Positions 8,154-17,126 of a DNA stretch of 64,000 nt are shown here, one piece after another. The notes below the pieces were generated by a model that was given only the letters and a program-made list of their open reading frames with translations, ran no database searches and had not been told where the DNA came from. Each line of letters starts with the position of its first letter. Position 1 is the stretch's first letter. Location of the stretch: the NCBI GenBank assembly GCA_035690495.1, contig DASSKK010000106.1, forward strand, positions 1-64,000, given 5' to 3'. The DNA comes from DASSKK01 sp035690495. Lineage in GTDB: Bacteria > Actinomycetota > Actinomycetes > Propionibacteriales > Nocardioidaceae. The translations under genes were made by a program, and so were the position numbers.

Positions 8154-8924
8154 ATGCTCGGCACCGTCACGGCCACCCGCTACGTCGCGCCGCTGCGCGA
8201 GGGCGGCTCACTGCCTGGCATCGTGGAGGCCGAGGACCTTGGCACCTACGTGTGCAAGTTTCGCGGCGCCGGCCAGGGCCTGAAGGTCCTGGTGGCGGAG
8301 GTGATCGTCGCCGAGCTGGCCCGTCGGCTCGGCATCCACACTCCCGACCTGGTCGCGGTCCGGCTCGAGCCGGAGATCGGCAAGTACGAGGCCGACGAGG
8401 AGGTGCAGGATCTGCTCAACGCGAGCATCGGGCTCAACCTCGGCGTCGACTTCCTGCCCGGGTCGTTCGGCTTCGACTCCGGCTGCCGGCCCGACCCCGA
8501 GCAGGCGGCACGGATCCTGTGGCTGGACGCCTTGTGCGCGAACGTGGACCGCAGCTGGCGCAACCCCAACCTGTTGGTCTGGCACGGCGACCTGTGGGCG
8601 ATCGACCACGGCGCCTGCTTGTGGTTCCACCACGGCTGGTCCGGCGGGATCGGCTCGCCGAACCGCTTCGCCGCCCAGCCGTACGACGTGGGCGACCACG
8701 TTCTCGCGGCGTACCTTCCCCGGCTGGCCGCCGTCGACGCGGTGCTCGCGCCGATGGTGACCGAGGCGCTGCTGCACCAGGTCGTCGGCCAGGTCCCCGA
8801 CGAGTGGCTCGAACCCGCGCCGGGAGTCGTCGACGCCGAGGAGATCCGGTCGGCCTACGTGGCGTTCCTCCTCGCCCGGGTCGGCGGTGCACGCGCCTGG
8901 CTGCCCGCGGCAGGTGCGGCGTGA
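8154..8924 (+). CDS. HipA-family (HipA-like kinase fold) protein
   Basis: 256 residues from ATG 8154 (a GTG at 8136 is possible). The N-terminus TRYVAPLREGGSLPGIVEA and the segments GTYVCKFRGAGQG (nucleotide/lysine region), DALCANVDRSWRNPNLLVW and LWAIDHGACLWFHHGW match the stand-alone actinobacterial HipA-like proteins. The asparagine/aspartate pair resembles the catalytic loop and metal-binding Asp of HipA kinases. No HipB antitoxin lies next to it. Instead it is coupled by GTGA overlap to a DUF3037 gene, a pairing that recurs in actinobacteria, so it is probably not a toxin. Substrate unknown. Confidence 0.85.
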   Translation: MLGTVTATRYVAPLREGGSLPGIVEAEDLGTYVCKFRGAGQGLKVLVAEVIVAELARRLGIHTPDLVAVRLEPEIGKYEADEEVQDLLNASIGLNLGVDFLPGSFGFDSGCRPDPEQAARILWLDALCANVDRSWRNPNLLVWHGDLWAIDHGACLWFHHGWSGGIGSPNRFAAQPYDVGDHVLAAYLPRLAAVDAVLAPMVTEALLHQVVGQVPDEWLEPAPGVVDAEEIRSAYVAFLLARVGGARAWLPAAGAA

Positions 8925-9295
8925 ACGGCTTCGAGTACGTCGTGCTCCGTTGTGTGCCGCGGGTCGACCGTGAGGAGTTCGTCAACGTCGGCGTCGTGCT
9001 CTACTGCCAGCAGGCGAAGTTCCTGCGAGCCGGCTGCCACGTGGACTCCGACCGGCTGCGCGCGCTGAGCGCGGACGTCGACGTCGACGCGGTCCGCTCC
9101 GCGTTGGCGGCGATCGACGCGGTCTGCCGTGCCGACGAGTCAGCCGGCGAGCCGGGACGGGCCAGCATCGGAACCCGCTTCGGCTTCGTCAAGGCGCCAC
9201 GCAGCACCGTCGTCCAGCCGGGGCCGGTCCACGGCGGCCGGACCGAGGACCCGGCCCGCGAGCTGGACCACCTGATGGACCGCCTGGTCCGCTGA
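8921..9295 (+). CDS. DUF3037 domain protein
   Basis: 124 residues from GTG 8921, overlapping the HipA-like stop by GTGA. The sequence EYVVLRCVPRVDREEFVNVG near the start and DPARELDHLMDRLV at the end are DUF3037 hallmarks. Function unknown; the tight coupling suggests it works with the HipA-like protein. Confidence 0.88.
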   Translation: MNGFEYVVLRCVPRVDREEFVNVGVVLYCQQAKFLRAGCHVDSDRLRALSADVDVDAVRSALAAIDAVCRADESAGEPGRASIGTRFGFVKAPRSTVVQPGPVHGGRTEDPARELDHLMDRLVR

Positions 9296-9322
9296 CCCGG
9301 CGCGTCTGCAGGCCGGGGTCAG
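9292..9322. terminator. Bidirectional terminator-like hairpin between convergent genes
   Basis: CTGACCCGGC and GCCGGGGTCAG pair across a 10-nt loop with one bulged base. The hairpin contains the stop codons of both the DUF3037 gene (+) and the PIN gene (-), so it can serve both transcripts. There is no strong U tract, as is common in actinobacteria. Confidence 0.6.
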
Positions 9323-9717
9323 ACGTACAGCTCGTCGACAGGCGCGGTCGCCACGTAGCTCGGCGCTGCCCGCTCGAGAACGGGGTCGAAGGTGACGAGG
9401 CGGTCCGCCTGCAGCTTCGCCACGGCGAGGTACTCGGCGCGCGGGGTGTCGTTCCAGCCGAGCTCCGCCGCGATCTGCCAGGCGACCGCCCGCGACACCC
9501 GGTCGCCGAGCAGACGGATCTTCATGGTCGTCACGCGGTCGAGCAGGAGACGCGCGTGCTTGTCCTCGAGCGTGCCGTCTCTGACGGCCCGATACAGCAT
9601 GGAGAGGACTTCCGAGCGCAGGAGGCTCGGCGCGACGAGCTGGTGCTCGGACCCGGTGCGGACCTCGTCGCGGGCCAGCTGGACCGCCACCGCGGCGTCG
9701 ATCGCGAAGCGGGTCAT
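9319..9717 (-). CDS. PIN-domain putative ribonuclease (VapC-like)
   Basis: 132 residues. The acidic residues expected of PIN nucleases are present: D7 in FAIDAAV, E36 in LLRSEVLSML, an acidic pair D90/E95 in the WNDTPRAEY segment and D111 in VTFDPVL. No VapB-like antitoxin gene is adjacent; lpdA begins 5 bp beyond its start on the same strand. It is either an orphan toxin or a housekeeping PIN nuclease. Substrate not inferable. Confidence 0.8.
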   Translation of the reverse strand: MTRFAIDAAVAVQLARDEVRTGSEHQLVAPSLLRSEVLSMLYRAVRDGTLEDKHARLLLDRVTTMKIRLLGDRVSRAVAWQIAAELGWNDTPRAEYLAVAKLQADRLVTFDPVLERAAPSYVATAPVDELYV

Positions 9718-9721
9718 GGTG

Positions 9722-11122
<1,401 letters not shown>

Positions 11123-11129
11123 GGACCTC

Positions 11130-11135
11130 AGCCTA
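11130..11135 (-). promoter_or_regulatory. Putative -10 box for leaderless lpdA
   Basis: TAGGCT on the minus strand is followed by 7 nt and the lpdA ATG (11122), the same arrangement as at msrB and glyA. Confidence 0.6.
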
Positions 11136-11181
11136 TGGCCTGGGGGGTACGGCGTACCTCTGGCCTGGGTCGGCGGCGGAA

Positions 11182-11517
11182 TCAGTCGATGCGCGGCCAG
11201 TGCACGCCCAGATACGGCTCGGGATTTGCCCTGGCCCAGGCGTCGAGGGCACTGGCGAGCGCTGAGGCTTGGGCGCCGCCGGCCGGAAGGCGGCTCTTCA
11301 ACATGAACAGGAGCACAACGTCGCGCTCACGGGAGAAGTCGGCGACGTTCTCCGTCACGACGGCCCGGTCCTCCGCCCTGGCGAACGCGGCGATCTCCGC
11401 GTCCTGGCGGCCGGCGAGACCGACCTCACGGACGTGGACGGCATCTCGGCCGTGCGCATCTCGCAGGAGCGTGGCAGCTTGCGCCGGAAACATCTCGTCG
11501 AGCAGGAAGGTCGTCAC
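11182..11517 (-). CDS. DUF5615 family PIN-like protein (putative toxin)
   Basis: 111 residues. TTFLLDEMFPAQAATLL with the acidic pair D7/E8, then AAFARAEDRAVVTENVADF, fit the DUF5615 (Mut7-C/PIN-like) family of putative toxins. The ATG overlaps the stop of the upstream gene (ATGA), the typical arrangement of an antitoxin-toxin operon. Its reaction (probably RNA cleavage) is family inference. Confidence 0.85.
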   Translation of the reverse strand: MTTFLLDEMFPAQAATLLRDAHGRDAVHVREVGLAGRQDAEIAAFARAEDRAVVTENVADFSRERDVVLLFMLKSRLPAGGAQASALASALDAWARANPEPYLGVHWPRID

Positions 11518-11933
11518 GACAGCAGCGCGGCGCGCTGCTCTGCAATGGCCCTGCTGTGCTCGCTGAGCTCCCGGTTGCGGTCGATCCGCCTGCGCACGGG
11601 ATCGGAGTGCTCAGCGGCATAGTCCAAGGCAAGGCGAATTTGCCGCGGATGCAGCTCCGACTCGGCCGCAAAGACCTCGATCCGCGCCTCCTCCCTCCCG
11701 TCCAGCTCCTGCAGACGGGCGACGATCTCCCAGACGTCGGGCCCGCCGGCGAGCCCGGCACGACGATCGTGGCTCGGACCCCGGAAGACGACTCCCGGGT
11801 GCTCCCGCTGATCGACGCCTTCGACGATGAGCTGTTCCAACAGTTCCGTGACGGTCAGACCGTCGCGCACGGCACGGGAGGCAAGGCAGCGCCTGGCCGC
11901 TTCGCTGAGCCGGAACGATGTGCTCGTAGCCAT
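11514..11933 (-). CDS. DUF433-like / ribbon-helix-helix putative antitoxin
   Basis: 139 residues from ATG 11933 behind a near-perfect AGGAGG ribosome site. The N-terminal ATSTSFRLSEAARRCLA resembles a ribbon-helix-helix DNA-binding segment, and the middle (PDVWEIVARLQELDG, LHPRQIRLALDYAAEH) resembles DUF433-type antitoxins that pair with DUF5615 toxins. Translationally coupled to the toxin. A possible -10 (TACACT, minus strand, 11955-11950) lies upstream of the ribosome site. Autoregulation is likely for a TA operon but not shown here. Confidence 0.8.
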   Translation of the reverse strand: MATSTSFRLSEAARRCLASRAVRDGLTVTELLEQLIVEGVDQREHPGVVFRGPSHDRRAGLAGGPDVWEIVARLQELDGREEARIEVFAAESELHPRQIRLALDYAAEHSDPVRRRIDRNRELSEHSRAIAEQRAALLS

Positions 11934-11975
11934 ATGAACCTCCTGTAGCACAGTGTAGCGCGAGTGCGGTGCAGC

Positions 11976-12719
11976 TCAGACAGGCACCAGCTCCACGGCG
12001 CCGACGGCGTAGCGGGCCAGGATCGTGCGGGCGATCTCCGGGTGCGGGCCCAGCGGGGCGGACACCGCGACGGCGCCGGCCTCCAGAGCCAGCTCCTCCG
12101 CGCGGTCCGGCAGCAGTCCGGGGGCCAGGAACAGCGACCCGACCGCGATGTTGCGCCGCCCTTCGCGACGGAAGGCGCGGACCGCCTCGCCGGTGGCGGG
12201 CGGCGCAGCAGAGGCGTACGCCGAGACCGTCGGCAACCTGTGCCGCGTGCCCCACAGCCGGGCCAGCCGGGCCACCGCCTGGGTCGCCAGCGGGTCGCTC
12301 GACCCGGCGGCGGCGAGCACGAGCGCGTCCAGCTCACGCACCCGCGCCTGCCGCAGCGCCGACCGCATCCGCAGGTCGAGCACCTCGAGGAAGACCGGCT
12401 CGAGGCCGAGAACGCCGCTGGCGCGGATGCGCAGTCCCTCGTGCCGGGCGGTCGCCTCCGCGATCACCTCTGGCACGTCGACCTTGGCGTGGTAGGCCTC
12501 GGTGAGCAGCAGCGGGACCACCACGATCTCGTCGTACCCGGCCTTGACCAGCCGGTTCACGACGGCCGGGAACCCCGGGGCGCACAGGTCCAGGAAGGCC
12601 GGCTCGATGCGCAGGTCGGGGCGCATCGCCCTGACCTCGTCGACGAGCGCCTTGATCGTCTGGCTGGAGCGGCGGTCGCGGCTTCCATGCGCGAGCGCCA
12701 CCAGGGCGGGTGCGGTCAT
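11976..12719 (-). CDS. CbiX/SirB-type chelatase (sirohydrochlorin ferrochelatase-like)
   Basis: 247 residues from ATG 12719, overlapping the cysH stop (ATGA). Two CbiX-like halves: LVALAHGSRDRRSSQTI with the metal-binding histidine, VVVPLLLTEAYHAKVDVP with a second histidine, then a degenerate second half beginning LDALVLAAAGSSDP. These enzymes insert Fe2+ (or Co2+) into sirohydrochlorin. Directly behind sulfite reductase and cysH, it almost certainly supplies sirohaem to the Sir enzyme in the same operon. Confidence 0.9.
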   Translation of the reverse strand: MTAPALVALAHGSRDRRSSQTIKALVDEVRAMRPDLRIEPAFLDLCAPGFPAVVNRLVKAGYDEIVVVPLLLTEAYHAKVDVPEVIAEATARHEGLRIRASGVLGLEPVFLEVLDLRMRSALRQARVRELDALVLAAAGSSDPLATQAVARLARLWGTRHRLPTVSAYASAAPPATGEAVRAFRREGRRNIAVGSLFLAPGLLPDRAEELALEAGAVAVSAPLGPHPEIARTILARYAVGAVELVPV

Positions 12720-13489
12720 CGGCGGGGCCTCCCTTCGAGGGGCGTGGAGTGGATTCCGCATTCGGTCTTGGCAGTGCCGGCCCAGCGCCCGCTGCGCGGG
12801 TCGTCGCCGGGCGCTACGCGCTGGGTGCACGGCCAGCACCCGATCGAGGGGTAGCCGTCGAAACGCAGCGGATTGAGCAGCACGTCGTGCTCGGCGATAT
12901 AGGACTCGACCTGCTCGTCGGACCACCTGGCCAGTGGCGAGACCTTGACCTTGCCTTTGGCCTCGTCCCAGCCGATCACCGGCGCGATCACCCGGTCGTG
13001 GGTCTCCGCGCGGCGCAGTCCGGTCGCCCACGCGTCGTAGCCGGCGAGCGCGCGTTGCAGCGGCTGCACCTTGCGCAGTGCGCAGCACAGGTCCGGGTCG
13101 CGCGCGAACAGATCCTCGCCGTACGCCGCATCCTGCTCGGCGACGCTCTGCTCCGGTGCCACGTCGACCACGTTCACCGGAAGGGTTGCCGCGACCGCGT
13201 CGCGGGTGCCGAGCGTCTCGGCGAAGTGGTAGCCGGTGTCGAGGAACACCACGTCGATCCCCGGTGCCACCCGTGAGGCGAGGTGTGCCAGCACGGCGTC
13301 GGCCATCGAGGAGGTCACGCAGAACCGCTCGCCGAAGGTGGCGACGGCCCACTCGAGGATCACCTCGGCAGGAGCCAGCTCCAGCTCGGCGCCGGCGTTC
13401 CTGGCCAGCTCCTGGAGCTCTGCTTCGCTGAGTCCGGCCTGGTCCGCGCCGCGGAACGCCCACGCGGCGGTCGTGGCGGCGGTGCTCAC
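12716..13489 (-). CDS. cysH: Adenylylsulfate (APS) reductase, 4Fe-4S CysH type
   Basis: 257 residues from GTG 13489, overlapping the sir stop by GTGA. The PAPS/APS-reductase core (FCVTSSMADAVL as the modified P-loop, DVVFLDTGYHF) is followed by CCALRKVQPL, then SIGCWPCTQ and ECGIH. The extra CC and CxxC pairs are the ligands of the [4Fe-4S] cluster that marks assimilatory APS reductases rather than PAPS reductases. The product is sulfite, consumed by the upstream sir gene product. Confidence 0.95.
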   Translation of the reverse strand: MSTAATTAAWAFRGADQAGLSEAELQELARNAGAELELAPAEVILEWAVATFGERFCVTSSMADAVLAHLASRVAPGIDVVFLDTGYHFAETLGTRDAVAATLPVNVVDVAPEQSVAEQDAAYGEDLFARDPDLCCALRKVQPLQRALAGYDAWATGLRRAETHDRVIAPVIGWDEAKGKVKVSPLARWSDEQVESYIAEHDVLLNPLRFDGYPSIGCWPCTQRVAPGDDPRSGRWAGTAKTECGIHSTPLEGRPRR

Positions 13490-15201
13490 GCGATCGCCTC
13501 CAGCTCCTGCTCGGCCCTGAGAACCTCGTCGTCGGCGCGGGCGACCCACGTGGCGAAGGGCTCGTCCTCCTGGCGCTGGGCGAGGAAGGCCTCGACGAGC
13601 GAGGAGATGTAGTCGTCGAGGCCGGCGCTGGTCACCTTGTGGGCGCGCAGCTTCCTGCCCAGGTCCTGGGTCATCCCGATCCCGCCGCCGAGGTGCACCT
13701 GGAATCCCTCGACCTGGTTCCCGTGCTCGTCGATCACCAGCTGGCCCTTGAGGCCGATGTCGACCACCTGGGTGCGGGCGCACGCGTTCGGGCAGCCGTT
13801 GAAGGTCACCGTGATCGGCACGTCCAGATCGGGGAAGCGCCGCTCGAGCTCGTCGACCAGATCGGCCGCACGCCGCTTGGTGTCCACGATCGCCAGCTTG
13901 CAGAACTCGATGCCCGTGCACGAGAGGGCCGAACGCCGCCACACCGACGGCCTCGCGTGCAGGCCGAGCCCGGCCAGGGCGCTGACCATCGGCTCCACCT
14001 GGTCGTCCTCGACCCCGATCACGACCAGCTTCTGGTACGCCGTGAGCCGGACGCCGGCGGCGCCGTACTCCTCGACCAGGTCACCCAGGCCGGTGAGCGT
14101 CCTGCCGCTGATCCGGCCCACGGTGGGGGCCACGCCGATGTAGTTGCGGCCGTCCTTCTGCCGGTGCACGCCGATGTGGTCGCCGCTGCGGGCGGCACGG
14201 TCGGGGGACGGGCAGTCCACGAGCCGCCCGCCGAGGTACTCGCTCTCCAGCACCTGCCGGAAGCGCTCCACGCCCCAGTCGGCGACCAGGAACTTCAGCC
14301 GGGCCTTGGTGCGCAGCCGCCGGTAGCCGTAGTCGCGGAAGATCGAGGTCACGCCCTCCCAGACGTCCGGCACCCGCTCCAGCGGGATCCACACGCCCAT
14401 CTTCTGGGAGAACATCGGCCGCACCGACAGGCCACCACCGACCCACAGGTCGAAGCCGGGGCCGTGCTCGGGATGCACGGTGCCGACGAAGGCCACGTCG
14501 TTGATGTCCGGGCAGGCGTCCAACGACGGGTGACCGGATACCGAGGTCTTGTACTTGCGGGGCAGGTTGGAGAACTCGGGGTTGCCGAGGTAGCGGCGCT
14601 TGATCTCCTCCAGCGCCCAGGTGCCGTCGATGATCTCGTCCTCGGCGACGCCGGCGACCGGAGAGCCCAGAAAGCCCCGAGGGCAGTCCCCGCAGGCCTC
14701 CGTGGTGTGCAGTCCGACGTCGGCGAGCCGGTCCCAGATCTCTGGTACGTCGCGGATGTCCACCCAGTGCAGCTGGATGTTCTCGCGGTCGGTGATGTCC
14801 GCGGTGCCTCTGGCGAAGTCCGTCGAGATCCCGCCGAGGGTGTGCAGCGCCGCGGCGTCGAGCAGAGCGCCGTCGGTGCGGACCCGCATCATGAAGAACT
14901 CGTCCTCGAGCTCCTCGGGCTCGAGGATCGCGGTCTTCCCGCCGTCGATGCCGGGCCGTCGCTGGGTGTAGAGGCCCATCCAGCGGAACCGGCCCCGCAG
15001 GTCGGCCGGGTCGATCGAGGAGAAGCCGCGCCTGGAGTAGACGTTGAGGATCCGGTCGCGCACGTTGAGCGCGTCGTCGTCCCGCTTCTGCCGCTCGGTC
15101 GCGTTGAGCGGCTCCTGGTAGCCGAGCTTCCACTGGCCTTCGCCGCGCTGAGGGCCGGCCGTGCCGGCGCGCTGGGTGTGCGTGGAGGTGGGAGATGTCA
15201 A
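13486..15201 (-). CDS. sir: Ferredoxin-dependent sulfite reductase (NirA/Sir type)
   Basis: 571 residues. It reduces sulfite to sulfide with six electrons using sirohaem and a [4Fe-4S] cluster. Ligand cysteines lie in CTGIEFC (about 428-434) and NGCPNAC (about 470-474); ferredoxin-NiR half-domains are recognisable (FFMMRVRTDG, VGGGLSVRPMF, GLGDLVEEYGAAGVR). The start is TTG 15201 with an AGGA ribosome site 8 nt upstream; no better ATG/GTG exists. It leads a tightly overlapped sir-cysH-chelatase operon, with a regulatory leader peptide 81 bp upstream. Confidence 0.95.
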   Translation of the reverse strand: MTSPTSTHTQRAGTAGPQRGEGQWKLGYQEPLNATERQKRDDDALNVRDRILNVYSRRGFSSIDPADLRGRFRWMGLYTQRRPGIDGGKTAILEPEELEDEFFMMRVRTDGALLDAAALHTLGGISTDFARGTADITDRENIQLHWVDIRDVPEIWDRLADVGLHTTEACGDCPRGFLGSPVAGVAEDEIIDGTWALEEIKRRYLGNPEFSNLPRKYKTSVSGHPSLDACPDINDVAFVGTVHPEHGPGFDLWVGGGLSVRPMFSQKMGVWIPLERVPDVWEGVTSIFRDYGYRRLRTKARLKFLVADWGVERFRQVLESEYLGGRLVDCPSPDRAARSGDHIGVHRQKDGRNYIGVAPTVGRISGRTLTGLGDLVEEYGAAGVRLTAYQKLVVIGVEDDQVEPMVSALAGLGLHARPSVWRRSALSCTGIEFCKLAIVDTKRRAADLVDELERRFPDLDVPITVTFNGCPNACARTQVVDIGLKGQLVIDEHGNQVEGFQVHLGGGIGMTQDLGRKLRAHKVTSAGLDDYISSLVEAFLAQRQEDEPFATWVARADDEVLRAEQELEAIA

Positions 15202-15282
15202 GGGTGGGTTCCTGGCGGTCGGGGAGCACGCGCACGTCGTACGGCGAAAGGCCGCGACGGGGGCTCCGGCTGGGGACTGGGA

Positions 15283-15384
15283 TCAGAACAGATGCCAGGA
15301 ACGACACATCATGCTGCGGACGCGTCCGTAGTCCACGTGGCGGCGGGCCACGAGGAGGACGATCGTCTCGGTGCTGACATGCAT
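15283..15384 (-). CDS. Putative cis-regulatory leader peptide of the sulfur-assimilation operon
   Basis: 33 codons, MHVSTETIVLLVARRHVDYG followed by RVRSMMCRSWHLF. The core RRHVD-x-x-R-x-x-S-x-x-C matches the short 'putative leader peptide' family found upstream of sulfur genes in Streptomyces and relatives. Translation is thought to sense cysteine or sulfur supply and control the genes behind it. The single Cys codon is the 27th. It ends 81 nt before sir. There is no ribosome site, but -35/-10-like boxes end 6 nt before the ATG, suggesting leaderless expression. The 81-nt spacer is where an attenuator would act; I cannot fold it reliably. Confidence 0.75.
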   Translation of the reverse strand: MHVSTETIVLLVARRHVDYGRVRSMMCRSWHLF

Positions 15385-15390
15385 GACAGC

Positions 15391-15419
15391 AGTCTCAAGT
15401 GCCGGACACGATCCCACAA
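15391..15419 (-). promoter_or_regulatory. Putative promoter of the sir leader peptide
   Basis: On the minus strand TTGTGG (15419-15414), a 17-nt spacer and GAGACT (15396-15391), then 6 nt to the leader peptide ATG. The -10 is imperfect (first base G), but spacing is ideal and would start the RNA at the ATG. Confidence 0.45.
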
Positions 15420-15510
15420 TCTGTAATCTCATTCCCTGAGACGGCGGTCCGGATGATGAGACTGCCTGGCAGGTCCCGGGAGCGTCCGTCCCGCGACCCG
15501 GAATCGGGCA

Positions 15511-15516
15511 TAGGCT
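15511..15516 (+). promoter_or_regulatory. Putative -10 box for leaderless glyA
   Basis: TAGGCT followed by 7 nt and the glyA ATG at 15524; no Shine-Dalgarno sequence precedes the start. Confidence 0.6.
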
Positions 15517-15523
15517 CGCGCGT

Positions 15524-17002
15524 ATGACGGACTCCAGCACCGCGCACACCGACGTCCCCGCCGAGACGATCGCCAAGACCGCGAGCGCCGCCTACCAGGC
15601 CGCGCTGGAGGTGATCGGCTCGGTCGAGCCGCGGATCGCCGAGGCCACCCGCGCCGAGCTCGCCGACCAGCGCTCCAGCCTGAAGCTGATCGCCAGCGAG
15701 AACTACGCCTCGCCGGCGGTGCTGCTGACGATGGGCAGCTGGCTGTCCGACAAGTACGCCGAGGGCACGATCGGGCACCGCTTCTACGCCGGGTGCCAGA
15801 ACGTGGACACCGTGGAGTCGATCGCCGCCGAGCACGCGCGGGAGCTGTTCGGCGCGCCGTACGCCTATGCCCAGCCGCACTCCGGCATCGACGCCAACCT
15901 GGTCGGCTTCTGGTCGATCCTCGCCCACCGGGTCGAGTCGCCGGCGCTGGAGCGGCAGGGCGCGAAGACCGTCAACGACCTCTCCGAGGCCGACTGGGAG
16001 ACGCTGCGTCACGAGCTCGGCGACCAGCGGATGCTCGGGATGTCGCTGGACGCGGGCGGACACCTCACGCACGGCTTCCGCCCGAACATCTCCGGCAAGA
16101 TGTTCCACCAGAGGTCCTACGGAACCGACCCGCAGACCGGGCTTCTCGACTACGACCGGCTCCGCGAGCAGGCGCGGGAGTTCAAGCCGCTGGTGCTGAT
16201 CGCCGGCTACTCCGCCTACCCCCGCCGGGTGAACTTCGCCAAGATGCGCGAGATCGCCGACGAGGTCGGCGCCACGCTGATGGTCGACATGGCGCACTTC
16301 GCCGGGCTGGTCGCCGGCAAGGTGTTCACCGGCGACGAGGACCCGGTCCCTCACGCCCACGTCACCACGACCACCACGCACAAGTCGCTGCGCGGTCCGC
16401 GCGGGGGGCTGGTGCTCGCCCAGCAGGAGTACGCCGACTCGGTCGACCACGGCTGTCCGATGGTGCTCGGCGGGCCGCTGAGCCACATCATGGCCGCCAA
16501 GGCGGTGGCGCTCGCCGAGGCGCGGCAGCCCGCCTTCCGCGACTACGCCCAGCGGATCGCCGACAACGCCAAGTCGCTGGCGGACGGGTTCCTGTCGCGG
16601 GGCGCGCGGCTGGTGACCGGCGGCACCGACAACCACATCGTGCTGCTCGACGTGTCGGGCTTCGGGATCACCGGGCGGCAGGCCGAGTCGGCGCTGCTCG
16701 ACGCCGGCGTGGTCACGAACCGCAACTCCATCCCGGCCGACCCGAACGGTGCGTGGTACACCTCCGGCATCCGGCTCGGCACCCCGGCGCTGACCACTCG
16801 CGGGTTCGGCCACGACGAGTTCGACAAGGTCGCCGAGCTGATCGTCGACGTGCTGAAGAGCACCACGCCCGGCACCACCAAGTCCGGCGGACCCAGCAAG
16901 GCGTCCTACGCCCTCGCCGACGGCGTCGCCGACCGCACGCACGCCGCCGCGCGAGAGATGCTCGACAAGTACCCGCTCTACCCCGGACTCGAGCTGACCT
17001 GA
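15524..17002 (+). CDS. glyA: Serine hydroxymethyltransferase
   Basis: 492 residues, longer than the roughly 430 of most bacterial enzymes because of inserts typical of one actinobacterial GlyA type. It interconverts serine and glycine with tetrahydrofolate and PLP. Visible: LKLIASENYASP, GTIGHRFYAGC, the PLP site TTTTTHKSLRGPRGG with the Schiff-base lysine near 286, and VTNRNSIPADP. The ATG at 15524 is preceded only by a TAGGCT box 7 nt away (leaderless). The promoter region is divergent from the sulfur leader peptide, so serine (the cysteine precursor) and sulfide supply lie back to back. Confidence 0.97.
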   Translation: MTDSSTAHTDVPAETIAKTASAAYQAALEVIGSVEPRIAEATRAELADQRSSLKLIASENYASPAVLLTMGSWLSDKYAEGTIGHRFYAGCQNVDTVESIAAEHARELFGAPYAYAQPHSGIDANLVGFWSILAHRVESPALERQGAKTVNDLSEADWETLRHELGDQRMLGMSLDAGGHLTHGFRPNISGKMFHQRSYGTDPQTGLLDYDRLREQAREFKPLVLIAGYSAYPRRVNFAKMREIADEVGATLMVDMAHFAGLVAGKVFTGDEDPVPHAHVTTTTTHKSLRGPRGGLVLAQQEYADSVDHGCPMVLGGPLSHIMAAKAVALAEARQPAFRDYAQRIADNAKSLADGFLSRGARLVTGGTDNHIVLLDVSGFGITGRQAESALLDAGVVTNRNSIPADPNGAWYTSGIRLGTPALTTRGFGHDEFDKVAELIVDVLKSTTPGTTKSGGPSKASYALADGVADRTHAAAREMLDKYPLYPGLELT

Positions 17003-17014
17003 CCGGTCTGGCTC

Positions 17015-17103
17015 TCGTATTTCGACCGGAGAAGGCCACGTCTGCGGAGGAACAGCCGCCTGACTAACCGCGCCCGGGTGCCTCTTCTCCTGTTCAAATA
17101 CGA
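17015..17103. repeat. Long interrupted inverted repeat downstream of glyA
   Basis: Left arm 17015-17034 (TCGTATTT, 5 nt, GGAGAAG) and right arm 17084-17103 (CTTCTCC, 5 nt, AAATACGA) pair at about 17 of 20 positions around a 49-nt loop. It fills most of the 124-bp space between glyA and the next gene. It could be a glyA terminator/3' hairpin or a regulatory dyad for the downstream gene. Confidence 0.6.
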
Positions 17104-17126
17104 CGGAGGTCGCGATACTACGGTTC

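Noticed and set aside
15420..15523. A folate or glycine riboswitch before glyA
   Set aside because: The leaderless -10 box 7 nt before ATG leaves no 5' UTR, and no conserved riboswitch core was recognised.
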